Shown piece by piece: positions 24,150 through 36,128 of a DNA stretch of 64,000 nt; the stretch's first letter is position 1; every line of letters starts with the position of its first letter. The notes beneath the pieces were generated by a model. That model ran no database searches and was not told where the DNA came from. It saw only the letters and a program-made list of their open reading frames with translations. The position numbers and the translations under genes were made by a program. Source of the stretch: Parasponia andersonii (taxonomy: Eukaryota > Streptophyta > Magnoliopsida > Rosales > Cannabaceae); contig JXTB01000002.1 in assembly GCA_002914805.1 (NCBI GenBank), forward strand, positions 2,491,938 to 2,555,937, given 5' to 3'.

Positions 24150-27100
24150 ACAGCAAATGGCCATGGACTAGTCATTGTAGTAAAAGGAACATGTACTTTT
24201 CTAGGAACAGTCGCAAATCGTTGATATTTATCACATCTCCTAGCAAATTCCATTATATCCTTCTTCATAGTCGGCAAAAAATACCCTTGTCCAAGAATCT
24301 TGTTTGCAAGTGCTTGCCCCCCAGAATGATTTCCATATATTCCTTCGTGAATTTCCCTCATAATATAGCGTGCTTTTTCATCATTGACACACATAATGGC
24401 GAGCTAAAACTCTTTCGATAAAGCTTCTCATCATGGATAATATAGCGGGCTGCCTTTATGCAGAGTCGCTTTGCATCGTCTTTGCTTTCAGAAAGATCGT
24501 CATTTTGTATATATCGCATTATAGGGTCCATCCACAACGGTTTTTCGTCAACTGGCATAGTTACTTAGGGTTCGACCTCGATACTTGACAATACAAGAAA
24601 TTCAACAAGAACTACCTTCAACAACTCTGCATCTTTCGTTGAAGCGAGCTTAGCAAGGGCATCCGCCCCGGTATTTTCATTGCGAGGAAGAAGCTGAATG
24701 TTATAAGCGATGAATGTTAAGAACAATCTTTGCACCTCCTGCAAATAGGCCATCATTCTTACTCTTCTCGCTGAGTAATCACCCTTAACCTGACAAACGA
24801 CCAGCTGGGAGTCGCTGTATACTTCAATCATCTCAACCTTCATTTCCTGTGCAAGCTTTAGCCCAGCAATCAGTGCTTCATATTCAACCTCATTGTTCAA
24901 CGTTGGGAACTCGAAGTGAAGCGTACAATGAATGTTGTGCCCTTCAGGACTGATTAAAACTAGGCCCGCACCTGCTCCATTTTCATTCGATGACCCATCA
25001 ACATAAAGTTTCCACAGCCTTGATGTATCTAAAGCAGGTTTCTCGAGTACCCTATTGGAAGTTCGACGTCATATGTGAATTCTGCAATAAAATCTGTGAG
25101 GACCTGACCCTTGATGGCAGTGCGAGGTTGAAAATTGATGTCAAATTGACTCAAGTCAACAGCCCACTTAAGCAGCCGTCCTGATACCTCAGGTTTCTGT
25201 AGAACCTATTTCAATGAGAAATTCGTGAAAATCCTGATGGAGTGAGCATGAAAGTAAGGTCGAAGCTTTCTTGATGCGATGACGAGCACTAGCGCCAATT
25301 TTTCCATCTCTGGATACCTAGTTTCGGCATTAAATAATCTTTTACTTACATAATAGACAGGTCGCTTTCCTCCTCGCGAAATTAATGCAGCGCTCGTCCC
25401 ATATTTGGAAACAGCGAGATATAAGCATAATTCTTCTCCTGGGTTTGGCTTCGACAAGAGTGGAGGAGAACCAAAGTGCTTTTTCAACTCTTGGAACACC
25501 TGCTTGCATTCTTTTATCCATTCGAATCTCTTTGATCCCTTCAATACTTCAAGGAATGGTTAGCATTTATCGGTTGATCTGGATACAAACCGACTCAGTG
25601 CAACTACTCTTCCTGCTAGGCTCTGTACATCTTTGGGTTTACGTGGAGACTGCATATCAATCAACGCTTGTATCTTCTCAGGGTTCACTTCAGTACCTCG
25701 TTGATTGACCATAAAACCCAGAAACTTTCCAGATCCTATCCCGAACGCACACTTCTAGGGATTCAGCTTCATTTGATATTTCCGGAGAATTTTGAACATC
25801 TCATCAAGGTGCTTAATGCGATCTTCGGCTTTCTCCGACTTCACCAATATATCGTCGACATATACCTCCATTGTCTTGCCAATTTGTTTTGCAAACATCA
25901 TATTGACAAGATGCTGGTAGGTCGCTCCTGCATTGACAAGTCCAAAGGGCATCTTCTTGTAGCAGTATAGTCCTCGATCAGTGATGAACGAGGTATGCTC
26001 CTCATCTAGCTCATACATGGGGATATGATTGTATCCAGAATACGCGTTCATGAAACTTAAGAGTTCCTGCCCCGATGTCGCATCTACAAGCTGGTCGATT
26101 CTTGGAAGAGGGAAGCTATCCTTCGAGCATACTTTGTTGAGATCGGTGAAATCAATACACATTCTCCACTTCCCATTGGGTTTCTTCACTAAAACCGGGT
26201 TTGCAAGCCAGTCGGGGTAAAAAGATTCTCTTATGAATCCAATTTCAAGCAGCTTCTCCACCTCTTCTTTTAACACGATGTAGCACTCTAGATTCATAGC
26301 TCTTCTTTTCTGCCGTACAGGCTTCTTTGTCGGATCTATATTAAGACAGTGGCATATGATCCTTGAATCGATCCCTACCATGTTCGAATGTCGCCACGCG
26401 AAGACATCCAAGTTATATTTTAGAAAAGCGACCAACGATGCTCGCACAAACTCTTGAATCTTCATTCCAATCTTTAAAGTCTTGAAAGACATATCGAATG
26501 ATAAGTCCTCTAGATCTTCAATGGGTCCAGTTCTGACCTCTTCGTTTATTCCTCGAGGATCAAAGTCTTCGCTGGTCGCGTCGATTGACGCTTTAACTGA
26601 CGGTTTGACTGGCGCTTTGTCTGACAACTCAACTGAAGCTTCGATTGACGCTTTGTCTAACGACTCAACTGAAGCTTCGACTGACGCTTTGCTCGATGCT
26701 TCAACTGACGCTTCCTCTAGCAGTTGGACCATCATTGTGCGAGACGTCGCATCATTTACTGCGAGTTTCAATGAGTTGTTATAACAAGTCCTCGCATCAT
26801 ATTGGTTTCCTCGCACCTCGCCTACCCCGTGTTGGGTCGGGAATTTCATAGTGAGATGGTAGATTGAAATAACAGCTCGAAGTTCCCTCAGTGTCGGTCT
26901 TCCCAGCATAGCATTGAATTCGGAGAGGCAATCTACCACTAAAAATTGGGTCATTATCATTGAAACCCTAGGATAGGTTCTAACATTGACCATTAATTCA
27001 ATCATGCCCACAAGCATCAGGCTATCACCAGTGAAACCATAGAGTGGAGTGATGGTAGGCTTCAAGTCGCTTTCATTCAACCTCATCTTCTTAAAGGCGT

Positions 27101-27290
27101 CGTAGTACAGGATGTCCACAGTACTCCCGTTATCAACCAACACTCGCCACAACTGTGTGCTTCTACAGTTAATTTTTATGACCAATGCATCATTATGCGG
27201 ATAATGGACTTCCCTTGCATCCTGTTCTGTGAAGGTAATGTCCATATCCGGTACTCGTTGAAGTTTACGTGGTCGCTGCTCAAGATGCAT
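24085..27290 (-). pseudogene. gypsy pol: protease, RT, RNase H, second RNase H, truncated integrase
   Basis: Minus strand. The longest open part (27290-25755) begins with an aspartic protease (VLVDNGSTVDILYYDAF; DNG in place of DTG/DSG). After a low-complexity Ala/Ser/Glu linker comes a reverse transcriptase with ANPVLVKKPNGKWRMCIDFT, SGYNHIPM, MPFGLVNAGATYQ and the catalytic YVDD. A TAG at 25755-25757 cuts it at KLNP, where the family continues KKCAFG. The same frame resumes through the RNase H-like part (KPVYYVSKRLFNAETRYP region, 25544-25206) with a further stop near 25560. The second RNase H (24900-24565) has EYEALIAGLKLA, YSDSQLVVCQVKGDYSARR and GADALAKLAS. The integrase zinc finger (HEGIYGNHSGG, CDKYQRF with the last Cys lost) is followed by WPFAV, a stop and IDIIG, GGLKYAVVA. 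The catalytic core is missing from about 24085. Not active. Confidence 0.93.
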
Positions 27291-27299
27291 GACGTTAGT

Positions 27300-29183
27300 T
27301 AATGGCTGTTGTCGAGCTTCACGTGCATACCTGTCTTGAGACTTTTTCGAATCTCCTCCAACATGCGGTCCTCCAAATATAGTTCGGACTTTGCGTTGAA
27401 TTTCTTGAGGTCGTTATTGGTTCTCTTCTCACCTTTCATCGTTCTGCCTGGTGTACTGCCGCAGTCGCCCCTCTTTAATCAGTCTTTCAATTTCATCCTT
27501 CAAGGCATAGTAATTATTGGTATTATGCCCAATATTACTGTGATACCGGTAGAACTTATTGGGGTCGCGCTTTGCTCTATCCCGTTTCATTGGTTCCGGT
27601 TGATGGTATCGCTCCTTCTGGTTTGTGATCGCATAGATATGATCTATGGACGCATTTAACTCAGTGTGATTGTTAAACCGCATGGGAGCTCTTGAAATCT
27701 CCTGCTTTTTAGGTCTGGGCTAATTTTCTGCCAACTGTTCATTACTCCTTTTGTTTTTCTTATTACTGTTATTGTTGGTCGTGATCGCATCTTTCCTTCC
27801 TTCTTTCTTTGTCTTTCAAAAATTCTCGCGTGAAGATTCTACCCTCAAATGCCGACCAACCCTTCGGTAGAAATCTTCTAGAGTTCTACATTTTCGCTCA
27901 AGTAATTCTTCCCAGAGTTTAGTTTCTGATCGCACCCTAGCCATCATGAGAGTTAAAACTCCTCCTTCAGGTGGGTTGTTGACCTTCGCTAACTCTGAGG
28001 TGAATCGATTGAGATAAGATCGTAGAATTTCCTCTGGACCTTACCGAATTGCAGACAAGCTAACAAGTGGAACAGTGAAATTCTTTGCAGCTTAGAACCG
28101 TCTCAAGAACGCCGTCTAAATTTATTGTCAGGATGAGATTGAGCCGGATTTGAGTCTTCAGAACCACTTCTTTGCTGCTCCTGAGAGAGTTACAGCAAAA
28201 CATCTGCAGCGTGCATGATCATTGACACGATGGAGTTCCATCAAGTCGCTGAAGTGATCCATATGATCTTGTGGATCAGTTTTCCCATCAAAAGTGTTTA
28301 TGGTAGGAAGTCTGAATCCAATAGGTAGGGCAGCAGCTCGAACTTTCTCGCTGAATGGTGATTGACGATACCCATCAGCGAGCTCATCGTCCCAACCAGC
28401 AAGTGCGTCTAATGCGATCCTTAAATTGTGAACATCGACGTTCAGAGGGAAAGCATTATCTCTTGCTGACGGCAAGGGCGGCCTTTGATCGTTATCTCGA
28501 TGTATAGCGGGTTGGTCAAGTAGAGTCTCCTGTGATCTGTGAAAGGAATCCAGCGAAATAGTGCGACGAGATCGGCTTTGATCGTTATGATGCGATACAG
28601 ATCGTTCGTGGCTACGTCGCCGCTCCAAGTATTATCTTAGGTCTGCAGGATCTTGTCTCGACTCTCTGCTGATTCTTTCGAAGATACTTCTCGATAGTTG
28701 TTTTCGTTCGCTGCTCAAGCGATCTCGACTATCAATGGATTTGTGAGAAGGTTATCTACGATCACGGTTAGTACTTGAACTCTCTGTACCAGATTCTGGA
28801 GGCAAGTTTGCGACTTTTCCTTTTTCTTTAGAGATGCGATCTTCATGACGCTCTTGCTGGGTTCTTGGCTGGTCGCGTCTCCTTGTCTCTAGGATCTGTA
28901 TTCCCTTCTCAGGTAGTTGAGCAAGACGTTCTTTGGGATGTTCATGCTGTGGTGGGGTCACCATCTGCCCTTCAGCAAGTCGTCGTAAGGAATCATTGGT
29001 CTAGTTAATGATCTGCTGAAGGTTCACCAGTGTCTCCTCCATGCAATTCTGTCTCTGAGCAAGGTTTTCTGATGCGGTCATGATAGGCTGATCCTGAGCA
29101 GGGTCTGCCTGTATAGTAGCAGTGCTTTGAGGTTGGTTTTGGCTAGTTCCGGTGACTCTGGTAGTATTTCTAGTATTTGTCAT
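27300..29183 (-). pseudogene. gypsy gag, broken
   Basis: The likely ATG (29181-29183, MTNTRNTTRVTGTSQ) follows the primer site by about 40 bp. A TAG at 29001-29003 and several frame changes interrupt the gene. The best-preserved block (28628-28158) has INTFDGKTDPQDHMDHF, a variable stretch and CFAVTLSGAAKKWF, the classical gag domain of Ty3/gypsy elements. Further on, YRYHSNIGHNTNNYYALKDE is the zinc knuckle with its cysteines replaced by tyrosine, so nucleic-acid binding would be lost. The ORF 27683-27429 carries this end. Gag would form the particle in which reverse transcription occurs. This copy cannot make it. Confidence 0.9.
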
Positions 29184-29225
29184 TATTAAAAAAGTAAAAT
29201 TTGACAAACTGTTTTGCCGGAATAG

Positions 29226-29242
29226 CCCTCCTTCTAGCGCCA
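29226..29242 (-). other. primer-binding site of element 1
   Basis: Two bases after the 5' LTR end the minus strand reads TGGCGCTAGAAGGAGGG. It begins TGG, complementary to a tRNA CCA end. The exact tRNA cannot be named without a tRNA set from this genome. Confidence 0.8.
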
Positions 29243-29244
29243 AT

Positions 29245-29881
29245 TGTTGATAGAGGTTTTGTCAACAATAAAGTTTAGAAAAAATTACGAGATGTGACTT
29301 GTGTGAATAGGATCATTAATCAAAGCAAATAAAGAGACAAAGATTTTATAGTGGTTCAGCGCCGAAAAAGATGAGTTTACGTCTACTGTTTTTCACTATT
29401 TTCTTGAGAATTACAAGAACTCAAAATTACAATGTGTTGTCTGGAAAAAAGAAAATACTCTTAAGAATTCTTTAGTTTCTCTCGATTCGAAAGTCCTCCT
29501 CCCCCTCACCGAAACATTGAACTCCCTTTATATAGATGAAGATAGCTCAATGTTCCCAATTATGAGAATGGGTAACTGTACAAACGGGTAATATAATTTG
29601 AGTAACAATATAATTAGGTAATCACTTAAATTGAGTAACTGGTTGAACTTGAAAGAGAAATTTTTGTTTCTCTTTCCTTGTAGGTTTCCCGTTTGACTAA
29701 GCAGAGATTAGTCTCATTTTCTTTCAGGTCGCACGTAATTCCTGCGGTAGAGGTCGCACATAACTTGTTCGGAGGAGATCACACGTAACTTATGCGGTGG
29801 AGGTCGCATGCAACTCTTTTGGATGAAGTCGCACTTAATCTTACTCATGCGACCTGATATAAGATTTTAGACTGCACAATA
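29245..29881 (-). repeat. 5' LTR of gypsy element 1
   Basis: 637 bp, same length as its partner. It starts TGTTGATAGAGG and ends TGCACAATA on the plus strand; the last triplet is mutated from ACA. The TATATAAA promoter box is at 29527-29534 (minus), and the four 25-bp units are at 29728-29827. Confidence 0.95.
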
Positions 29882-29886
29882 AAAAA

Positions 29887-31715
29887 TAATAAAAAAAAAT
29901 ACAAAATGATGATAATGCCACCTAGCAGCTGCAACATGGATTTGCATGCATGGAGAATAAAAATGATGCGAAATGGGAATGGCTTTGATTTCACGTACGG
30001 GCCTCCCCCTAATTCAAGGATATTCTCATTATATATCTGCCACGCCTGATTCCTTTTGTTTTTTTGGGTTTTGCAAACGAAATTATTATTAGAACCTAAA
30101 AAATATATGTATACATTGATGGGATTTTTGGGCACGTCTAGTTTAACTTTTATTTTTCTCTTTTAATTTCTTTTGATATAATAAGCATATACCCTGCTCA
30201 CTCAGTAATAAACAAATGCTGTCTCTATCAAGTACCCAAACCCCACTTCGTTTTCATTACTGTACAGTACTAGTACTGTAATTTTCGCCTTTCCAATCCA
30301 ATATCTTTACTTGTGTCATATTTTAGTGGTGTGTGTACTGTATTTTGTGCTCGTTCTAATGTTTTGTATTTGATTGGGTTTAGTCCTTTGTCCTCTATTT
30401 TGTCCCACATCGACTAGGAATAATATGTATAGCTAAGCTAGTACCCGGCAACGCCTATGAGCAGCAAATTAATAAGCTTGGAAGCATCGTTAATAATTGT
30501 TGTCATGCATTTGAACCAACATATCTAGTTTTTGTCTATAATGGTGTTTGTGTTTTTATGGAACTATGACTTAGATATAATGGCTTTGTAATAGTAAATG
30601 TTGAATTTTGACCAAATTCTAATCCATTTTTTTGGTGGGGTTTAGTTTATTTGTTAATTTTTTTTTATTTGGATGATGTTATATGGCCCATATTTATGGA
30701 ACTTTCTTAACGTATAATCTGGAATATTGGTGATTGATCAATATTTTGAAAACAAGACATTTAACCTTACCTAAGACTTTAGAAAGAAAAAATAAAAACA
30801 TAATTATTTTTTGTTAAGATTTTTCATGATTTTGTTCTTGTACTAAGATTAGATCAATTTTGCTAGATCATCACGATGTTGCTTGCAATCGATAAAAAAA
30901 GGTCCAGTTGTGGAAAGAAGGTATTGGTGGTTATTATTTATCTATTTCTACTTTATATATCACAATTTCTTGGTCAAATAAATAATCAATGAAATTTTCA
31001 ATTTTGTGAACTCTAAATTTATATCAATGAAGACCAATTAATTGCTAAATTGCAAGTTGTTCCCCAATTTCCAAATTACTGAACTCTTGAAGATCAAGTT
31101 AAATTAGGACATTCAAAAAACGCAAATAATCATTAAAGAACTATATACAAACTATGGTTTGGCACATAACATAATGAGTAATCCCCAGACAATATCCTGT
31201 AGTTTGAAGTAAGATCTTACTTACTATGCCATGAAACTTACAACCCAAATAAATAAAACTTTACATGAGAATATTTCAAAAGATAATGAAAGATTGTGAG
31301 AATATTTTCTTAATTCATCCCCATGCCCAGAGAAACCACAAAATCCAAAAAAAAAAAATTAAGTGTGAGTACAAGAACCTTATCACATAAATTCCATTTT
31401 GGCCAAATTGCTATATACTTTGTCAGCACTCAAAGTATAATAGATACAGAGAACAGTAACACCAAAATAGCAAAATTAGTAAGTGGAACCAAGAAAAAGA
31501 AAATTAATTCAGTTCCCTGTATCTATCTTTTTCTCTTCTTTTTTTTTTTAAAGAAAAAAAATTAATTTTTGTAAAAATTTTGTTGGGAAAAAAAAAATAT
31601 ATTGAATGATCTTGTATATTCACTTCATAATGCCTGCAATCATGAATCTTGGTTGCCTCACCCGCATGCCCCCCTAAGTCCCTTTCCTTCTCTTTCTCTC
31701 TCTTTCTTAACACCC
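29887..31715. other. intergenic upstream of SAMDC
   Basis: AT-rich with no coding frame of substance. Overlapping perfect palindromes lie at 30258-30278. The last 60 bp are CT-rich (TTCTCTTTCTCTCTC), as is common near plant promoters. Confidence 0.5.
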
Positions 31716-31718
31716 ACC

Positions 31719-31726
31719 TATAAATA
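31719..31726 (+). promoter_or_regulatory. TATA box of SAMDC
   Basis: TATAAATA follows a CT-rich tract and lies 181 bp before the ATG. The predicted leader of roughly 150 bases contains no ATG, so it lacks the paired upstream ORFs seen in most plant SAMDC genes. Confidence 0.75.
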
Positions 31727-31899
31727 CCATCCACACCCCACTTCTCTCTTTCACCCTGTAGAGTTCAATTCTTCTAACAATCTCACTGCTCTACTTGTTT
31801 GTACTACTACTACCCACACCCCACACTCTTCTAAATTCAACCCCTTCACTCACCAAAAACGATTCGTTTTAAACAACTCGTTTGGATTTAAAAACCCAA

Positions 31900-32934
31900 A
31901 TGGCTGTATCGGGTTTTGAAGGGTTCGAAAAGCGGTTGGAGCTCCATTTCTTCGGGGACGACCCGACTGTAATGGACCAGCTTGACGGCCACAAGAAGAA
32001 CAAGGGCCTGTTGGGCCTGAGGCTACTGGACTTCGATTCCCTACAACTAGTCCTACGCGCCGTACAATGCACCGTCGTATCAGCCGTTGGGAACCACTAC
32101 TTCGACTCATACGTCTTATCCGAGTCGAGCCTCTTCGTCTACCCGGGAAAGATCATCATCAAGACGTGTGGGACCACACAGCTGCTCAAATCCGTCCGTC
32201 CGTTGATCCACCACGCCCGCCACCTGGGCCTATCGCTGTCGTCCGTTCGCTACACCCGCGGTAACTTTATCTTCCCCGAGTCACAGCCATTCCCCCACAC
32301 CAGCTTCAAGGAAGAGGTCGTTTATCTAGAAGATTCCCTCCCCAAGGGGCTCCGCTTCAGGAAAGCCTCCGTCATGCCCTCCAAAACCCTAACCCACTCC
32401 TGGCACGTCTTCACCGCCAGTACGGACATCGACCTCGGCGACGTCTTCACCATCGAAATCTGCATGACCGAGCTCGACAAGGCCTCGGCCGGCAAGTTCT
32501 TCCGGCGACCTGCCGACGGCAAGTCCGGCGATTCTGCCGGGAAGGACATGACGGAGGCGACCGGGATCGGGAGCATCAGCCCCTCGGCCCTGATCTGCGA
32601 CTTCGCGTTCGATCCCTGCGGCTACTCCATGAACGGGATTGACGGCGATCGCTACTCCACGATCCACGTCACGCCCGAGGACGGCTACAGCTACGCGAGC
32701 TTCGAGACCGTCGCATCCCGCGGCGATGACGTGGCTAGGGTTTTGAAGAAGGTGGCGCAGGTTTTCCGGCCGGCGACCATGTCGGTCTCGACGACCTCGG
32801 CGAGCCGGGAGGTCTGGGGGCGCGTGGCGTCCGCGCTCGAGCCGCTTGGGTTGAAACGCAGGAGCTGCGCCGTGGATGAGTTTCCGGCCACCGGAACTGT
32901 CGTGTACCAGACGTTCTCGAATCGCCGGAAGTAG
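31900..32934 (+). CDS. SAMDC4: S-adenosylmethionine decarboxylase, BUD2/SAMDC4 type
   Basis: This pyruvoyl enzyme decarboxylates S-adenosylmethionine, giving the aminopropyl donor for spermidine and spermine synthesis in the cytosol. The intronless frame of 344 residues starts at the ATG at 31900 (MAVSGFEGFEKRLELHFFGD). The next in-frame codon upstream is not ATG. Family marks are the N-terminal ExHFF segment, the proenzyme cleavage site YVLSESSLFVYP (cut between Glu and Ser, where the pyruvoyl group forms), the proton-donor cysteine region IIIKTCGTTQLL, FTASTD, ICMTELDKASAGKFF, CDFAFDPCGYSMNG and YSTIHVTPEDGYSYASFE. The end TVVYQTFSNRRK matches the BUD2 group, as does the start. Length is normal for the family. 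The enzyme should be complete and active. GC content is much higher than in the flanking DNA, typical of an intronless plant gene. Confidence 0.97.
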   Translation: MAVSGFEGFEKRLELHFFGDDPTVMDQLDGHKKNKGLLGLRLLDFDSLQLVLRAVQCTVVSAVGNHYFDSYVLSESSLFVYPGKIIIKTCGTTQLLKSVRPLIHHARHLGLSLSSVRYTRGNFIFPESQPFPHTSFKEEVVYLEDSLPKGLRFRKASVMPSKTLTHSWHVFTASTDIDLGDVFTIEICMTELDKASAGKFFRRPADGKSGDSAGKDMTEATGIGSISPSALICDFAFDPCGYSMNGIDGDRYSTIHVTPEDGYSYASFETVASRGDDVARVLKKVAQVFRPATMSVSTTSASREVWGRVASALEPLGLKRRSCAVDEFPATGTVVYQTFSNRRK

Positions 32935-34153
32935 GCCGTTACGGCGGCGATGGCGGTGGTAGATAATCGGAGAAAAATTTTAAAAAGGAGGCAAAAAAAA
33001 GGAGGGAGATGAAAGAATACATAGTAGAGAGAGGGGTTTAAGTTCAGTTTAGATGGAAGATAGGGCGGGTGATGGGTGACACGTGGAGAAATTCTATTGG
33101 TTAATGAGGATGATGAATGAGGTGTTTGACTTGAGTTGTGTAGGTGGATATATAAATATTAAAAAAGTGGAGATGACGTGGAAGCATATGAGGTTTTTTT
33201 TTAAAAAAAATTAAATATATCTTTATATATATATTGGGAGAAAATGAAAATGTGGGCTGTGTTGTTTTACTGGTATGGTATCACCATGATAATGCACCCC
33301 ACTTAGGCTTGTCACGCCTAAGATTTTGAGGTTGTGCAGTGAGTGGGGGTTAAAAGTGCTGCCTTCTTCAACTTCAAATATGAACCAAAAAAAAAAAAAA
33401 AAAAAAAAAAAGACTTTCTGTATTCTTTTCTATTCTTTCTTCTTCTTCTTCTTTCTTTTATTTCCCCCTCTATTTAATTTCCCTTTTTTTTTTCAATTCC
33501 CTCCCTTATTGTCTCCTTATGTTTTTGTTTTTAGATAATTATTGTTATTATTATTGTTATTAATTAAAGTTATATTATTAAAGGACAATTCAAACATTTT
33601 ATCTCTATTTTATTTTATTTATATATGTTGCAATATTGTATGAATTGAGTATACTAAAGAGACGTTGAAGTTTAATGAGTTTGAATTTTTATTTACGAGT
33701 GTGGATAAATAAATGAGAAAATAAAGTTGGATTTTGCATGCATGGGGAGTTGTCCATATACAATGATAAAATGAGCCTTTTCAATGAACACGTTTCATGT
33801 TTCATGATAAACCTTTTTAATTATGTATCGGCTGCTGGCGTGGAAGCCACCAACTCACATTATATCGATAGCATAGTGTATAGACAATAATCGTATATGT
33901 ATGATTATTAAATATTTGTTGTATAATGTGTATAATTATGTAAACTTTTTCTTCTTGTTGGTTTGCTTCACGCATTATAAAGCGAAATAAAAAGCATTAA
34001 GTACCTACACGTGATTATGATTAGTTCTATATCTATTGAAGTAGTCAATGCAATTTCCACTCGTTTCACAGAGTAAGAGCCAAGTAAAAGGAACATTATA
34101 TTATGCCGAAAAGAACATTAACGTATATGATATATGTCTCTCCATAAATATGT

Positions 34154-34169
34154 GTATATATATATATAT

Positions 34170-34222
<53 letters not shown>
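34154..34222. repeat. compound (TA)n-(GA)n microsatellite
   Basis: TA dinucleotides to about 34169 are followed by about 26 GA dinucleotides (34172-34222). The minus-strand Ser-Leu open frames here are artefacts. Confidence 0.9.
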
Positions 34223-34228
<6 letters not shown>

Positions 34229-36128
34229 TCATCGAAGTTGGAAAGGTAAATATTGTTGCTATGTCCAAAAATTGCCTTGACATAAATATCACTCCTAAAC
34301 AAGCTGAACCTAAATTAAGCTATGGGCATGAGTCTCTGCCTGCAAGAGACGCAGGACTGTCCCCTCAGAAAATTGAATCTGATGCTTTTGGGTGGGCCGT
34401 GGGCGTGGTTACTAACTTGACAAACACAGTCTCAAAACTATTTAATGAGTTTGGAAATTTACTGTTTGATATTCCCTCTTTATTGTCACATTCCATGGAT
34501 AAACCGATAAAAAGCAACTCGTGAAAGAGGAAGGAGGATTGATGATGAACTTGTTTAATTAAAAGAGACTCCTCGATCAATTGAGTTTCATTCAACATTT
34601 TTTTTTTTTTGGGATAAAATTCATTGCACATTAATAACACGAACACCAAACAATCAAATCCTCAAAAGTATTGGACCTATTATTGGGCCTCTATGTCCCT
34701 TGCCATGTGGGGCTAAGCCCATAACAAAGCTCAGAAGTGGATTTGGACAATATGCAGGAATTGCCCATGGTCAAGTTCTTGTTCGACTGTGACATATGAT
34801 TGGGCCCCGAATTCATTCATTAGAAATTAGAGAGTGTGTCCTTTTTTAACACTTCGTTTCAATAAATCTATTTAGAAAAATACTATTATAAAAAATAGTA
34901 ACTAGTAACCGGTAACTAGTTTTCGAGTACTTATAACTTGTAACAAAAGGTATTTATAATTAGTAATCCGGGACCAGTTTTCAGATATTGATAACTAGCA
35001 ATCGTTTTAAAAAAAAAGTATTTTCTTAAAAACTTTTTTAAAAGTGATATTTTTCTAATGAAAATCTCAAAGAAATGGGGGGAAAAAAAGAAAATTGATC
35101 TCCCTATTTTTGTAGTTCTAGTTGGTATTTATAGATAAAATGTTAGAAACGCTTTTTACTATTACTATGTTAACTTATGTATGAGCTTTAATTTATGTAT
35201 AAAGTATACTAGCTTTTATATGGGCTTTTTACAAAATTCAAGCTCAAAATACAAAAATTGAAAAATCCTGGATGGACTGAATTTATTGAAAAATTCTGGA
35301 TTAATTTAGAAAAATATCACTTTTAACAGTTATTTTACACATTTAATAAATATTTAGAAAACTATCACTTTTCCTTCAAATTCATATTTTTTTAATGATA
35401 CTCAAGGTAACTAGTTGGATTATTTGAAGTAACCAATCTAGTTGTTTAAAGTAACTAATTAACTCATGTAACTTGACTGATTATCTCAAATATCTCATCA
35501 ATTAATAAAAAAAAGTAGTATTTTTTAAAATATTTTTAAAAAGTTGCAATTTTCTAATTAAATCCTGAATTTTTCAAATAATTTCAAAATCCGAGATTTT
35601 TTATTTTTTATTTTTGAAAAATTATCATAAAAAAAATTAGACTTCCTCTTTTTATATTGGGTATTTCATGTTTTGTTATTTAAAATGGGCCCGAACTTTG
35701 GTTATTTTTCTCAAAGGTAATTAGGCTGAATAACAATTTTGGAAAATAGTTTTTACATCCATATTACTAGTTTTTGGCAATTTTTTCTAAAGAAAACTGT
35801 TATGAACTTTTTTTTTTCCTAGAACTACTATCTATGGAAAAAGGCCCAATTTTAAGATTTAATTTTGTCATATAACAACTAACTACATTTTTTTACAAAA
35901 TATAACAGTTATGTACCAAAATACGCTTCCAAATTCCAATTAATAGACAAATATCCACAATTTGGGAGAATTTCGGGGACAAATTTGGACCTTTACAATA
36001 AAATTAGGGTCTTATAGAAATGATCAAATTTTAGATCCATTTTAAATAAATGTCTATTCTTGAATGTTATAAAAAAAATAGCTAATATATCAATGTATAT
36101 ACTAAGTATAAAAATACATTACCTAAAA

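Larger units (their letters stand above)
20376..29881 (-). mobile_element. Ty3/gypsy LTR retrotransposon, Tat-like, inactive
   Basis: A complete element of 9,506 bp is flanked by the 5-bp duplication AAAAA (20371-20375 and 29882-29886). Both LTRs are 637 bp with TGTTG...CAACA ends (the right copy ends CAATA). By eye they differ at about 50 sites, mostly transitions, with no length change. Transcription sense is the minus strand, so the right LTR is 5'. Order in sense: 5' LTR, primer site, gag, protease, reverse transcriptase, RNase H, a second RNase H-like domain, integrase zinc finger, then a gene on the opposite strand, polypurine tract and 3' LTR. A second RNase H and an antisense extra gene both point to the Tat lineage. 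Stops, frameshifts and an internal deletion in integrase make it non-autonomous. Confidence 0.95.
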
